Origin: Echinostoma caproni
Lineage: Eukaryota > Platyhelminthes > Trematoda > Plagiorchiida > Echinostomatidae
DNA length: 28,312 nt
Assembly (NCBI GenBank): GCA_900618425.1
Contig: UZAN01046736.1
Span: 1-28,312 of the forward strand
Direction of reading: 5' to 3'
The notes beneath the pieces were generated by a model, which saw nothing but the letters and a program-made list of their open reading frames with translations, did not search any database and was not told the origin of the DNA. This document shows positions 1-11,395 of this stretch, one piece after another (position 1 is the first letter of the stretch; every line of letters begins with the position of its first letter). Both the position numbers and the translations under genes were made by a program.

Positions 1-1271
1 TTTGATATAAATTGTGATGTATTTGCCTGTAGAAGTGTCACCGCAAACGAGCTTGTTTGCTACTTTGTGTTTTCGTACAATGGGTAATAGTAGTATATTT
101 AGACAGTTTTAGAAACTGACACAATGATATATAATATCTAATATATGTTTGTGTACATATTTAAAGCAATAAATGCTTTCGTGTTTGCTTATTTTATTTT
201 CAGTATATAATATATAAAGTACCAAAAATGTTAGTATGCTTGGATCGAGAGAAGAATATAAACATCATAATTAATATATGTTGGCGAGTGAATCCTGGTT
301 TAGCAGTATTTTACGGGCTCACTTTCAAGTCTTTGACCCATTACACTAAGAAAAACCCCGCTAATTCTCTGTATTATCGAAAAAATACTTTTTAACATCT
401 TAAATTCTTGTTCCCTCATATCTGTAAATGCTGTGAGGAAACAATGGATTATTAAATGTCCGTTCTCATTATGGAATTAATGATTCAATAAATAATCCTT
501 GCGCAACATATATTTCAAACTGAGGTTTTGTCACTTCGTGAGACTCTAGAATTGCCACTTTACGCCCGGTTTTCTGTGTGGGAATGATCAAATGGAATTT
601 TCTCACGGTTGCCGCACTTGCTAACTACATTTTCCAATAAAGTGTTTTCCGTAATTCCTTACCCGCGTTGCACAAGGCTTCTGCTTCAAGCCTTGATTTA
701 AAGATAACCAGTAGAAATAGGGTGTTTTGAATACTACCCCTTGTATTCGCATCACGTGATATTCGATTCGTCGGTAACGTGTTGATATAAACACACTACG
801 ACAAATAGTATTAATATTGGTTAAACGTAACCTACCATTATTCGCATCCAACAATGTGGAGTGATGTTGTCTAATAGCTCGGTATCAAAATCAAAATAAA
901 CCGTGGTATTACAACTAACAATAATAAAGTACCTATCAAACTAGAACCCTACACGACGAAGTTCAAGTGTTTGTGCGATGTAGCCGACGATAACTCAAAA
1001 GACACATTCACCTTTGGGAAATATAAAATCTTTTCCAAATTCCTTGACCTGAAGATATTACGATACTTTTTATTCTGACTAATTCCCAGCTGTATGGCTT
1101 AAGTTTAGGCGTTACGGCAAAATAATTGGGAATTATGGTCAAAGCTTGGGAGTGAAGGTTGTAGCGTTTTGATTAGAGGGATTTGTACTGAACAAAATGT
1201 GTTTCACGAAAAGACGGTCAGTAGAACAAAGTGATTATAATCATATTTCACTTAATAAAATCTAAAAATAG
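1..1271. other. AT-rich stretch, nothing recognised
   Basis: I see no coding region, RNA gene or recognisable repeat here. The only open frame of note (minus strand, about 621-854, 77 codons) has no family resemblance that I recognise and a length expected by chance. Confidence 0.5.
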
Positions 1272-1470
1272 CTATCTTTTTACTTCCTTTTTTATTTATT
1301 CAATATACAAATGTACAGTCAACTTTCAGGAGAGGGGGGGGGGCTGCGGCCATTCAAAGGCTGCCTGGGGTAAATATAGCCATAGGGAAGATGGACGGCA
1401 GTGGAGCGGTTCGAACCGGGACTTCTGGGTCACAATTTGGCGACCTAATCACTTTGCCATTGAATGGATT
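1272..1470 (-). repeat. tRNA-derived SINE, copy 1
   Basis: Read on the minus strand, this copy aligns along its whole length with the segment at 20729-20920. The shared order is an A-box-like TGGCAAAGTGA (near 1450-1461), a B box GGTTCGAACCG (about 1407-1418), a body containing CTTCCCT and CCCCAGGCAGCC, then TCCTGAAAGTTGACTGTACA, an AATAAATAAAA stretch and GGAAGTAAAAAGA. The A and B boxes spaced as in a pol III promoter mark a tRNA-derived head. B-box preservation is better here than in copy 2. A run of nine or more G on the plus strand (about 1335-1343) lies inside the body. I found no clear target-site duplication. The element has no coding capacity. Confidence 0.8.
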
Positions 1471-4460
1471 GCGGACAAGTTCAAATTAAAAAGAAAGTCA
1501 CAAAGATAGAAAGAAGTAAATCAAACCATTCATTCATGGTCAGTACGGATATAAAGTGATGCAATCGCACCAAAGTAGGCGGAAAAGTTCCCTAATATAC
1601 TGATAACGATTATACATGATCTATTTACACTACTCAGAAACGAATTGCGGCAAACCACATCAATGCAGTTTGTTTAGGAAAGTCCAAGGCAAAAGCATAA
1701 GGAAACCAATGTACACCACTTAATCCGGAAGTCGTCTTTGGAAGTATTGCTGGGCACCGAGTGAGTTCATCACCAGCTATTACATTATAACCCTAACAGC
1801 CAGTTTAAGGTCGCACGATGTAAGATGTGTCATGTTATCACGGGTGATCGTTGTATGATGATGCTGATGATGATAATGCTAGCGGTAATGGTTTGGATTA
1901 ATTCTGTACCGAAGGTTTTACTTATATTCATATTAGGACAAGATCACGTGCTCTGTCACAGAACTTGGTTGTTAAAAGGTCTCGAAAATTGGCTAAGGAA
2001 GAAGCCACCTAAACGTTGTGTCTTGTCGTCAGTTTCCAAAGCATGCTGCTTGTATTTCAGATTTAGGTGTTTTGAAAAACAAATGGAAACAGCGTTTAAA
2101 CAGGTGTGTCGATAGAGAATCACGCTAACGCTGGCTAAGAAGAAAATAACAACAACAACACTGTGATAAAAGAGAAAAGGTGAGTATTATCAGGAATAAA
2201 TGAAAATCAGAGTGATACGGAGTTGGGGAAGTTGATATGGTTGTGATTCAGATGCAAAAGTAATTCGAATAGGAGCAGAAAGCACTGTTCTTTCGCATTA
2301 ATCAATGATTGGTTTTGATCCACCAGGCAAGATATGTGAACAGACAAATGTCAGGTTTGTTCGTTTTTCGATGACTTTATCTGGGATAACAGCAACTCCG
2401 AGGAATCCGATATATTTATATCTCGTCTATAAGAGCCCCATAAACGATACAGATCCGGATCCCTATCATGATGCGTGGTAATTAATCAGAGGAAAAGCAC
2501 TGGAATGTAAACATAATTTCGAATTATACAATGTCAGATGAAAACTCACCGGGAGCTTAATGTACACTGTTGAGAGCACTGAGCCAAATGAGAAACAGAA
2601 CTGTACAAATATAACGCAACGACAGACAGACAATATTGACTATAGAAGAGTGGATAAATACTCAAATTGCCATTTGACTGATAAATCACAAATTGTTTGC
2701 TAATCATTAGTGAGTATCAAATCGTTGACCTAACCTAAAGACAGCTTTATTTTGCATGCACTGAGAAACAATAACTGACAATACTGCACTGCCCAATCAG
2801 ATGATTTTTTTGTGCTGATGAATCCGAGTGGATTTTCAGTTTGGAGCAGTGAATCACAGTGAAGTGGCTCTTGAGAACGCTGGATATCTAAATAGGCTAT
2901 TATCTCTATAGTGGTCTCTCTTGATCGCGCTGATGGCATGAATACCATTTTCACCGTCTACCTCAAAACGAAACACTTTAAAACGTTCATCCTTGAACAC
3001 ATCACCCCGAGTGCGGATGTAAAGTTCCTTTTTCATTCGTTTCACTAAAAGGATATTTTTCTGCACTAACTGGTTCATATTAACTCTTCCACATTCGAGG
3101 GACATTCAGCTTAAAACTGACGAACTGTATGTACCAATTATGATCGTTGCTTTGGGAGTGAACAAAATTCAAAACGGTGCAGCTCTTTAAGAGCCACGTG
3201 ATTGTAAGGATACAAAGAAGACCAGTTATTCATTTAGCAATGAAGAAATAAAGTTGTGCGATCCGAGTTCTATCAAAAAATCCCACATGTCCACAGAAAT
3301 GCATCCATTGCAATATTCAGATCAGGCATATCTCTTCGAATGAAATATCGTAATTGAAATGAAAGAATATTTCGAGACTTTGTATTTTGTATTTCTTGAA
3401 GTGTAGACTAAGCTACTCTCACATAAACCTTTCAGACTTGGTTTGTGTCTCAAACCGAAGCAGTGTCATTACAGTGCACAAAGCAAGACAGGACAGATAT
3501 GACTAATTGCTTTAAATGGTATCTGGTATCGATATCCCGAGTAGATTTACAACAACGCAAACAGGCATCATTAGGAGGTAATTTGCACCAACAAGAAGCC
3601 CTTATTAAAATGTAATTATCACGTGCTCTTCCTAATCCCCTCTAGGTTTGCCGACTTTAGGAATCAAAAGCTTATATAGGCGAATAACAAAACAGCATTG
3701 ATGCGGTAAAACATACGGTCACGCTGGCAATGGAATCCCTCCCCTGCGGACTATGTCTCCCAGGATACAAAAATGAAATAAAAAGTATTACTTCATAATG
3801 AGATTTTCTTGCAATCACTTCTGGAATACTCTGGAGCATGCTTTGACAAAACCCACAGAGGGAATACAAATGGGAAGATAACTTCTTATAGAAGTACCGG
3901 ATGTGATCATCGTAAAACAGATCAGTACTTCCAAAAGAATCTCGTTCAGTTACTCATATACACGTTTTCATAGATTGTTGCTCCATTGGTTGCTTATCTA
4001 AGCCTTAGTGCTATCAAACCGGTATCCGCAATTTCTGAATCCTTCCATAATACACGTTGCTACAGTAACTCCGTTATCAATACAATGGTTACAATGTTTT
4101 AATATTACATACAGAGTACATCTATATTCCATTTGGTTTGTTAGCATGTTAGAAATCTGTTCATTTGGACCCAAGCACTTCGGGGATCGCGCGGATCAAT
4201 CTCATAACTACTTTACGTTGACAATGAAAGCTGGTCTCTATTGTGAGGCTGAACCAGAAGTTGAGTGTCTGTTCAGCAGATCATTAGTCTCCGGGTTAGT
4301 TTAGTTTTGGGAATGAATGTTTTCAGTGTATGGAAGCAACTGTCACATAAACGTATGCTGTTTTCTGGCCAATATTCGGTTTTGTTTTTAATCATCAAAT
4401 TGCTCCGTCTATAAATTGATTTTCAGAAACGAGATTAGTTTGAATTAGGTTAGTGTGCAG
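1471..4460. other. AT-rich stretch, no convincing gene
   Basis: No retroelement or RNA gene is recognised. A minus-strand frame at 2854-3105 (83 codons) has a fairly protein-like composition, rich in charged residues with alternating hydrophobics, but no domain I can name and no clear splice acceptor. I leave it as a possible exon only. Short low-complexity patches occur at 1854-1880 (ATG/GAT) and about 2147-2161 (AAC). Confidence 0.4.
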
Positions 4461-4574
4461 TGAGTAAGTAAGTAAGTAAGTAAGTAAGTGAGCAAATAAG
4501 TAAGTAAGTAAGAAAGTAAGTAGACAGGTAAGTAAGGAAGGACGAAACGAAGGAAAGAGGGAAAGAAGGTAAGT
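4461..4574. repeat. interrupted (AAGT)n microsatellite grading into a purine-rich tract
   Basis: About ten units of the tetranucleotide AAGT, with point interruptions, run from 4461 to about 4540. They pass into an A/G-only stretch (AAGGAAGG, GAAAGAGGGAAAGAAGG) ending near 4574. This is directly visible, and no function is implied. Confidence 0.95.
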
Positions 4575-7500
4575 TTCTGGATGTTCTTAATGCGGAAACA
4601 TCCTTTCTGACAACAAGTATCCGCCTTTTAACTTTGGAAAACTCTTTTTACCCAACGAATGGACAACATTCTATTTTGTTTAATTCTACAAGTTGAACCA
4701 AGATTGAGTGAGGAATGTTTGGCAATTATTTAGCTATAAGAAACATTAAAATCACAACATGCTTTGATAGTGAAAAACAAGCACGCGTAGAGCAAGTTCA
4801 TCCCCGAGCTTTCATTTTATACAAGTAAATAATACAGGAATTCCTATTATGTTAGATGTGTCAACCACAGTTCCACTTAGGACTAATGATAAGACATGAG
4901 TCGGTTTTAAAGAATTCATGAAGCGAAATGTAGACAGAATTGATCAACTTTCACAGTTCGTTAGAGCCCGAAGGGTTTTCCAATATTGAATTTTAACAGT
5001 TTGTAACTTCGATGGAATTCAAATTTATGTGGGGGGACCCGCTTACGCTTAAACCAAATAACTTAAACTGGGTGCTGTGAGCTTTTCATACTTGAATACT
5101 CATTCAGCTTACAGAATCACATCAAGACTAGTGATCTTGGCACAATTAAATCATCACATGAAAGCGTTCTGAAAATCTGTCAACCAATGAAACTTGATCA
5201 GTTTGCTTTGCCGCAGACCTAATCTAATGCACTAAAGAGATTCCGGATAAAACTGGTCCTGGCAATCAGCCCACATGTTAACTGGTGCGTCCATATGCCT
5301 TTAAATTTGGCCGGATTAACAAATACAGAAGGATCATGGGGTTAGATATGGCTTAGCAAATTGAGCATGACATTTTGTAAATGCGTAGGCGATACCCGTA
5401 CATGGGTTCAGACAATACCGAGACCTGTAAACGTTTCACATTTGATTATCGCGGGATTTAAATTGTTTGAAACATGTAATACAAAGGGAGATTAGAGATC
5501 GGTTAGTTCACGACTGATGATGGGAGCAAACTTGATGGGTACGTTTATTGAGATTTTAAATGCAGAAAAAACTTTCTATTCTGTGAAAAACCTAAGAATT
5601 AAATAAAAATACGTAAAGATCACAAAGAAACGGTAACTACTGTTCAACCGTGAATTTAATAGACAAAAGAAGCAGGGTTATTAACGAAGAAAACAATAAA
5701 AAAGTCAACATCCATAGTTAAACACAAATAGTAGCGTGTGCTAGGAAGTAATACTATGGATTTTTTAAATAACAATAAACCTGTTATGAGTGTTTTGCCT
5801 TATCACAAATCAAAAGGGTCATGCGATGTTCGCTTGATGCAGGTTGATAGTATTGATATAAGGACGGAAACGCAACTGAATAGAATAGACAAAAATGAAA
5901 GGTTTTTCCGGTCGAAACTAAACCTAGAAATGTGCCCAAATGAGTTCTGTCTCCGTGTTTGTATTACATCAATTTTGGGGTAAGTTGAACTGACAACACA
6001 AAACGCTCGTTTCCGATTGCAGTGGGTTTGAATTTGGTGAGCACCAAAAGCTGTTTGAGGTGTCCAGAACTCTGCATGCAGACGGCAGCGTTCAACGAAG
6101 ACTAATGGACAACGATCGTATTCGATTTCAATTTGAAAGAGAATGGAAAAAACTTATTCTAAATAGTGTGTGTAAAAATTATTCAAGGAAGAAATCGATT
6201 CCAAAGGGGGAATCACTGAGTCACAAATGACAAAATTCAGGATTCTGCTCTGGTCTGACAATTCATGTAAAGTTCATCTTCACGCATAATACTCAGTTTA
6301 TCCAATCAGGAAGTGATAAGGTTAGGTTTTAATCTTGCCCAGGTTCATCGGTGGTGCATATCCGGATGTTCTCGTTTAATGCTTCCTGAGTGCATGATTG
6401 ACTGGATGAACTAGAGCAGTGCATGTGAAGATGAAGTGTGAAGCATGTTTAGCCAAAATCAATATAACTGAACTCACACGACTACTCAAGAGTAACGGTG
6501 ATTTGACTGAAAGCATAAAGTGTTTGTGTTTAAGTGAGCAAATACAATATGGTTCGATTGGTAAGTAGGATTTCGGTTCAGAACAAAGTGTTGAAACACA
6601 ATAAACATATTGGATGAAAACAAATACAAGGAACACAATTTTCAAATTGTAAATCAGATGTTCGATTGTCTCCAATAGAATTTAAGGTTCGACATCCGAC
6701 GTGGCAGATATGCTTTCGAAAGAAACCTCAAACGTCGCGAATTCTATTGCATTTGATCAACAATTCTGGGCTTAATGAAACGAGACTCAATGCTAAATTG
6801 ATATGCTTCAGTATCCTTTGTTTTCGTCCAAAATGATTAGGTTAAAATGGCAATCGAGTATTGCATTTTTCCATGTCTGGTTATTTGTTTATTTTGCATA
6901 AAATATGAGTATTCCGGACTATCTGTCATCAAAAACACTGGACAAAACTTCATTTTGGTTCAGAATCAGATCTTCTTCCGTCCATATCCGATTTTAATTT
7001 GGATAACCGTAAATTTTATGCTGTCAAACGTTGAACGATAAACAAAGCAATGATAATCAATCCCCTCCCCACACCCTCCACTCTACCTTTTCATCCGTAT
7101 AGTTAATCGAACTAATCGATACGGAATTCGACTGCCAATTACAAAGGGACAAGAAACAATTATTTGAAATTCACGACACCATTCTGAGTAATAATCTGCA
7201 AACTTGCTGCTCTGAAACCCAGATGTAGTGCTTGATATTTGTTTATTTCCACTGACAAGAGAGGGTTTCGTGTTAAAAATTCAAATATCTCGCAACTTGG
7301 TCTGTTACATTTGATGGTGAAATGGACCTTAACTTAGCAAGGAACCTTGCTGGAACTTACCGGATATCAGTTACAGTTTAAGGGACCGATCATCTAATCA
7401 TCATTGGTCTTTTTTCCATTGGCAAAAACATTTTTGTAACAAATCCTCGAATCTGGAATCAGGTGGTTTTATGCGCAAAACTTCTATAACGATTTTTTCA

Positions 7501-8589
7501 AATGAACTATGTCGTTACTATGTGTGCAAATGTGTATGTGTGTGGTATTCACTCAGCTGCTTCGCACGCGTATTCAAAGCATTTCTATTTATTCAAATCT
7601 GAATCGATTTTACACAACTCGTCTTAACTGTGTTTGTGTGGTGAAGCATCCGTGGAAATTCTACCCATGTTCGCCAAGGAAATGCTGAGTAAAAGGTTGA
7701 CGTTTCTTCACAGAGCATCATCACCTAGACAAAATGTGTCTAGCTTGCGGGAACGATTGATCGTTTTCACTACCGGTTGATTTCCGCTCAATCAAAATGT
7801 TCGGGGGTGCAGTCAGACATATCTGGTCGCCTCTGCGCTATGAAACAAGAGTGAAGAACCGTTTGAGCAAACAGATTATCTCGGTCCAAGTTGATTTTAT
7901 CGCTAGAAGTTGGGCACAGGTAATCTCACAACTGGACTGTTTAAATAATGAAATTATCCAGTTATTTATTGTTTAGTTGGAATATTCTTCACGAAGCGAT
8001 CAAACTAGCAAACAAACTGAGAAATATGCAGTCTTCGAAATTTACTTAACTCTGAGGACATCTAGCTTTTCTCATCAAGTGGTTGGTGTATTACAGCATG
8101 TTAAAGCAGCTGTTCCCGGGTAATATAACCATGAAAACTTGATGGATCTGTGGATGAACTTGTGCTCCTCGATAAATAGACCCAACAATACGGCGGGACA
8201 AAAGGCACGAATAAATAAAACACCATATGAGATGAATGGAGATAGAATGAGATCTAGGACACACTGAGTATAAAACGAGACCCTTCCAACAAGGTGAGGT
8301 AATAGTTGAAAATAACATGAACATATCTGACAGATGGTTGGCTGTTCATCTAGTGATTTAAGACAAATAAAGGGTGACTGGTATTTGACAGTTCATCTTA
8401 CTCGAGATCTTGCCAAAGACAAAAAATAACATCTTAACATGTTTTGGGATTCATTCTGAGGTTACTTTGTCGAAACCACACCACTTAATAAGACGTTAGG
8501 AATTACTCATACGTATAGAAAAAATGGAGTCAGAAAATAGAAAAAAGGACAAATAGCGTCTTTGAGTATACCTTGTAAGGAGAGCAGTA
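4575..8589. other. AT-rich stretch, nothing recognised
   Basis: Several short open frames occur (for example plus 5738-5983, minus 6376-6675, plus 6847-7041). None shows a domain, signal peptide or repeat that I recognise, and their lengths fit chance. No RNA gene or transposon end was seen. Confidence 0.4.
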
Positions 8590-8680
8590 ACCGAGATGTA
8601 CGGCCTTGGTAGCGTGTGAGCGGCTGACGGTTGGAGAAATGTTCGGACAGGAGTTGAATCCTAGGAGGCTGAACGTAGCT
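8590..8680 (+). repeat. weak tRNA-like segment, possible SINE remnant
   Basis: A locally GC-richer patch contains TTGGTAGCGTGTGAGCGG, followed about 45 bases later by GAGTTGAATCC, which matches most positions of a pol III B box. The A-box match is poor, and it shows no similarity to the SINE family at 1272 and 20729. It could be an old tRNA-derived repeat or chance. Confidence 0.22.
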
Positions 8681-8999
8681 TGAGGAAAGGGTATTTGACC
8701 ATAGTTACCTATCTACTACAATAAGGCATCATATGCAGACAGCCTTGCCTTTCTCATCAAGAGAGGATACAACAAACTAGGAGAGGAAAGCAAGGGCATC
8801 CGGGACACCTCCGGAATGAGTCTACGCTAATTGATATGGATCTTTAGCATTAAATTCTGTAGATAAGATTTTAAGCAGTGACCTTTCGAAAAGAGTAGTT
8901 AGGATTCAGGCGATGGGATAAAATATTTCCGAGCTCTTCTTCGGTTTTAAGGTGTTTGAGTTTACTATCAAGTAGTTGGGACTAATTCGGTGCTAAATA

Positions 9000-9420
9000 C
9001 AATGTTTGGAAAGTTCAAACAATGCAGGGAAGAGGGAGGTAACGTATCCCATCAGGATATCAAGTGAAGCTCCCCCAGAGCCACCGGACATGCAAGATTT
9101 TATTCCGGGCAATACTTGATAAATTTATACCGGAGTAACTCTGGGGACCGGTTAATTATATTCATGTTTTTTTCGTTTAGGAAGACAATAAATGTGGTTA
9201 CGTTGTTGGCGTTGCTCGGCTTCAGACCCCCTATATTTACAGCTGTTGTCTGGTATGAGGATTTGATGCCAGAAATCTTCATGAGGGCTTGCCACATTTC
9301 CCGACTGCTTCTGTTGTCTAGCGGAGCACGAGCGCACGTATCAGGTCGCTCGCTAAACCTGAAACGCACGGTTGAGTTGATATTTCAGCTGCTGTTCATT
9401 TGCACATTTACCCGGTAAAA
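9000..9420 (-). pseudogene. possible LINE pol relic (region before the RT domain)
   Basis: The minus strand carries an 89-codon frame at 9100-9369 with SREMWQALMKISG about residues 22-34, followed by NANNVTTFIVFLN. In many jockey/CR1-like LINE polyproteins the linker just upstream of the reverse transcriptase has the pattern MWxxLxxITG, then a spacer, then LNxFFxRF. The order and spacing fit that pattern loosely. A second minus-strand frame just upstream (about 9370-9420) reads LKYQLNRAFQV, similar to the lysine-rich helix that usually precedes this linker, but it needs a frameshift to join. No catalytic RT motif is visible, so the call is tentative. The plus strand is also open here (9116-9418), which I take as coincidental. 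Confidence 0.3.
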
Positions 9421-10638
9421 CTGTGTCAGTTTCAGTTTAACTATGTACCACCCTTTAATTATGCACTTTCGTGTCAGATGATCAACCCTGATCAAAACTA
9501 ATTTGACCATTCACACACCCAAATGGTTTGTGGAACTGGTGAGGGAGGCCAACCGTTTCATTTTGACCAGTCGCTGCGTGCGAAAAACAAGTTGTCAGCC
9601 CTTGCCGGTCGGACGATGACAAAGCGCATTTGGTCTGATGGACCGCGTCAGGTCAACACATTTGGGAGACGCATAACGGGACGTTGCTGGGTCCATGTAT
9701 CTTTGATCTTACAGTATTCAATACCCCAGTGCAATTCGCAGAAAAACTAATGTACCTGCATAAAAACAATCAATTTCGTTTTGAAAATTCGGGTGTAAGT
9801 GCCCTGAAAGATCCATTAGTCCACAAGAGCAGTGTTGCGCATTGCATTCAATTGTGACCTAACACAGTGGTCATGTTTAAAAAATACATATGTTATCTAG
9901 AATAGGCGATCTTCCGAGCAAACTAAATCAGAACCCAACTCGCCTTCATCACACATCACACGTACCAGTATAAGGTGACAGTGTGTCCAAAGCAAGTGCT
10001 GACTAACAATCTGATGCTGGTGATAATGATATCAGCAGAACGGGGAAATTCTTTTCAGCTTGGAACGACTTCCCAATCAATATGATGATGAACAACAGGA
10101 ACATCTACAACTTACCACATTGACTGAAAATTTTGTGAATGATAGGAACACTATGTCTGTCTTTTTGTTTTAGTTCACGTATTTTTGTGAAGAACACAAA
10201 TTCTTTGATGTCTTTGTTCAGTAACAATCTTTGCAAACACAACACACAGGGCTGGTAGAGGCAATTTATAAATAAATCATGTCCGGAAGTGTGCTGAAAA
10301 GAATGCACACTATTAAGTCCACCGCCGAGGGCGGTCACTTTGCGTGCTCTGACGGGACGGAACATTTTTTTCTGTCCGCTATACGTGTCTCCTGGTTTGA
10401 TGAGTTTCAAAGATGTAGGCAGGGCTTACTATAAAATTAACTTAAAGCAGTTTGGCCCCGCGTGTGAGACAGAGTGAAACGTGATTAGAGTGGGTTCGGT
10501 CGGGAAAGCTGTCCTGGAAATCGAGTGATAGTTTTAGCGTAAACCAAAATTTGGTTTAGCGCAGCTGGTGAAAAGCAGTTTACCAGAAATCAGTTCAGAA
10601 GTATGAAATTGAGATGGAAAAGAAAGTAGTTACAGACC
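9421..10638. other. no gene recognised
   Basis: Slightly GC-richer patches occur (about 9520-9700 and 10300-10400) and short frames are open on both strands, but I recognise no domain, repeat family or RNA gene. Confidence 0.4.
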
Positions 10639-11105
10639 AAAATTTCAAAGTTTAAAATTTTGTTATAGGGAATAAGCTCATGCTTCTCTCGTCCCAAAGG
10701 TTCGTGTTGTGGTTCAAAGATAAAATTCCTTATGTACAATGTCACATGATACGGGTTTATTTTACTCCTGCAAGCAGACTAATCTATATTGGAATGTACA
10801 GTGTGCTAATGCTTTATCAAGCCTCAGTTTGAAAGGTTCATTGCTTGGCGCACAGACGACGTGGGATTGGAAAGGGTTCCAGATCGAACACACTCTAACT
10901 GCGATTGACTGAAGCCGACATTCCAATTGGAATTTTGAGATCACTAGTTTGAACGGATGTTCTCTAAAATGAACGGTGAGTGATAATTTTAGCAGCGGAC
11001 GACACGGCTGACTTGGGCTTTGCATTTTCGATATACCATAATCATGTCTCCTCTAATGCGCCGGTAGTGACTAGAACATAACCCCAGCGACTCGTCTTTT
11101 TGCTA
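10639..11105 (-). mobile_element. 5'-truncated CR1-type LINE, 3' end
   Basis: On the minus strand this fragment covers the C-terminal end of a CR1-type pol plus its 3' UTR. It belongs to the same family as the element at 22836-24567. The match starts near SLGLCSSHYRRIRGDMI (older frame, about 11050-11100), passes a frameshift, continues through an 87-codon open frame (10762-11025) with AVRVC and SHVVCAP motifs, and ends in a UTR that shares GGGAC-A/G-AGAGAAGCA and the CTTTG-type tail. By hand, about two thirds of 68 aligned residues are identical to the younger copy. The reverse transcriptase core is absent, so the copy is dead. Confidence 0.88.
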
Positions 11106-11224
11106 GATGTAATCGCTGTCTGCGTCTATGAAAATACTTCAAATGTGTTCTGTGAAGCACCCGTGTGAATATGACAATACCTTGAAAATGATACTACCGG
11201 TTCGAACAAATGCACAGATTGTTG

Positions 11225-11395
11225 GCGTTGGATGACTGTTTAATAAATCATAATCTAGAAACACGAGGTTCGAACCCCAAGGCCGTCACCTAACTGTGAT
11301 AGTAGGCAGATCTGCTCTCATCTGGAGCAATACACTGCCTTTGTTGGTGAGGCATTATATGGTTCTCCACCCCAAGTCCAGAACTTAGGTTGCCG
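11225..11395 (+). repeat. tRNA-like segment, possible second SINE type
   Basis: A good B box, GGTTCGAACCC (about 11265-11276), lies roughly 39 bases after TGGATGACTGTTTAA, which sits where an A box would but matches it poorly. A GC-richer body follows to about 11395. The body does not align with the SINE at 1272/20729, so it would be a different family. No second copy in the window supports it. Confidence 0.33.

Noticed and set aside
2815..2850. CTGATGA followed by a small ATCC-GAGT-GGAT hairpin, like the core of a hammerhead ribozyme
   Set aside because: The obligatory GAAA after stem II is absent (TTTTC is present instead), and I see no stems I and III closing around it.
5738..5983. Plus-strand 81-codon frame considered as an exon
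   Set aside because: It shows no domain, no splice-site context and a length expected by chance in this base composition.
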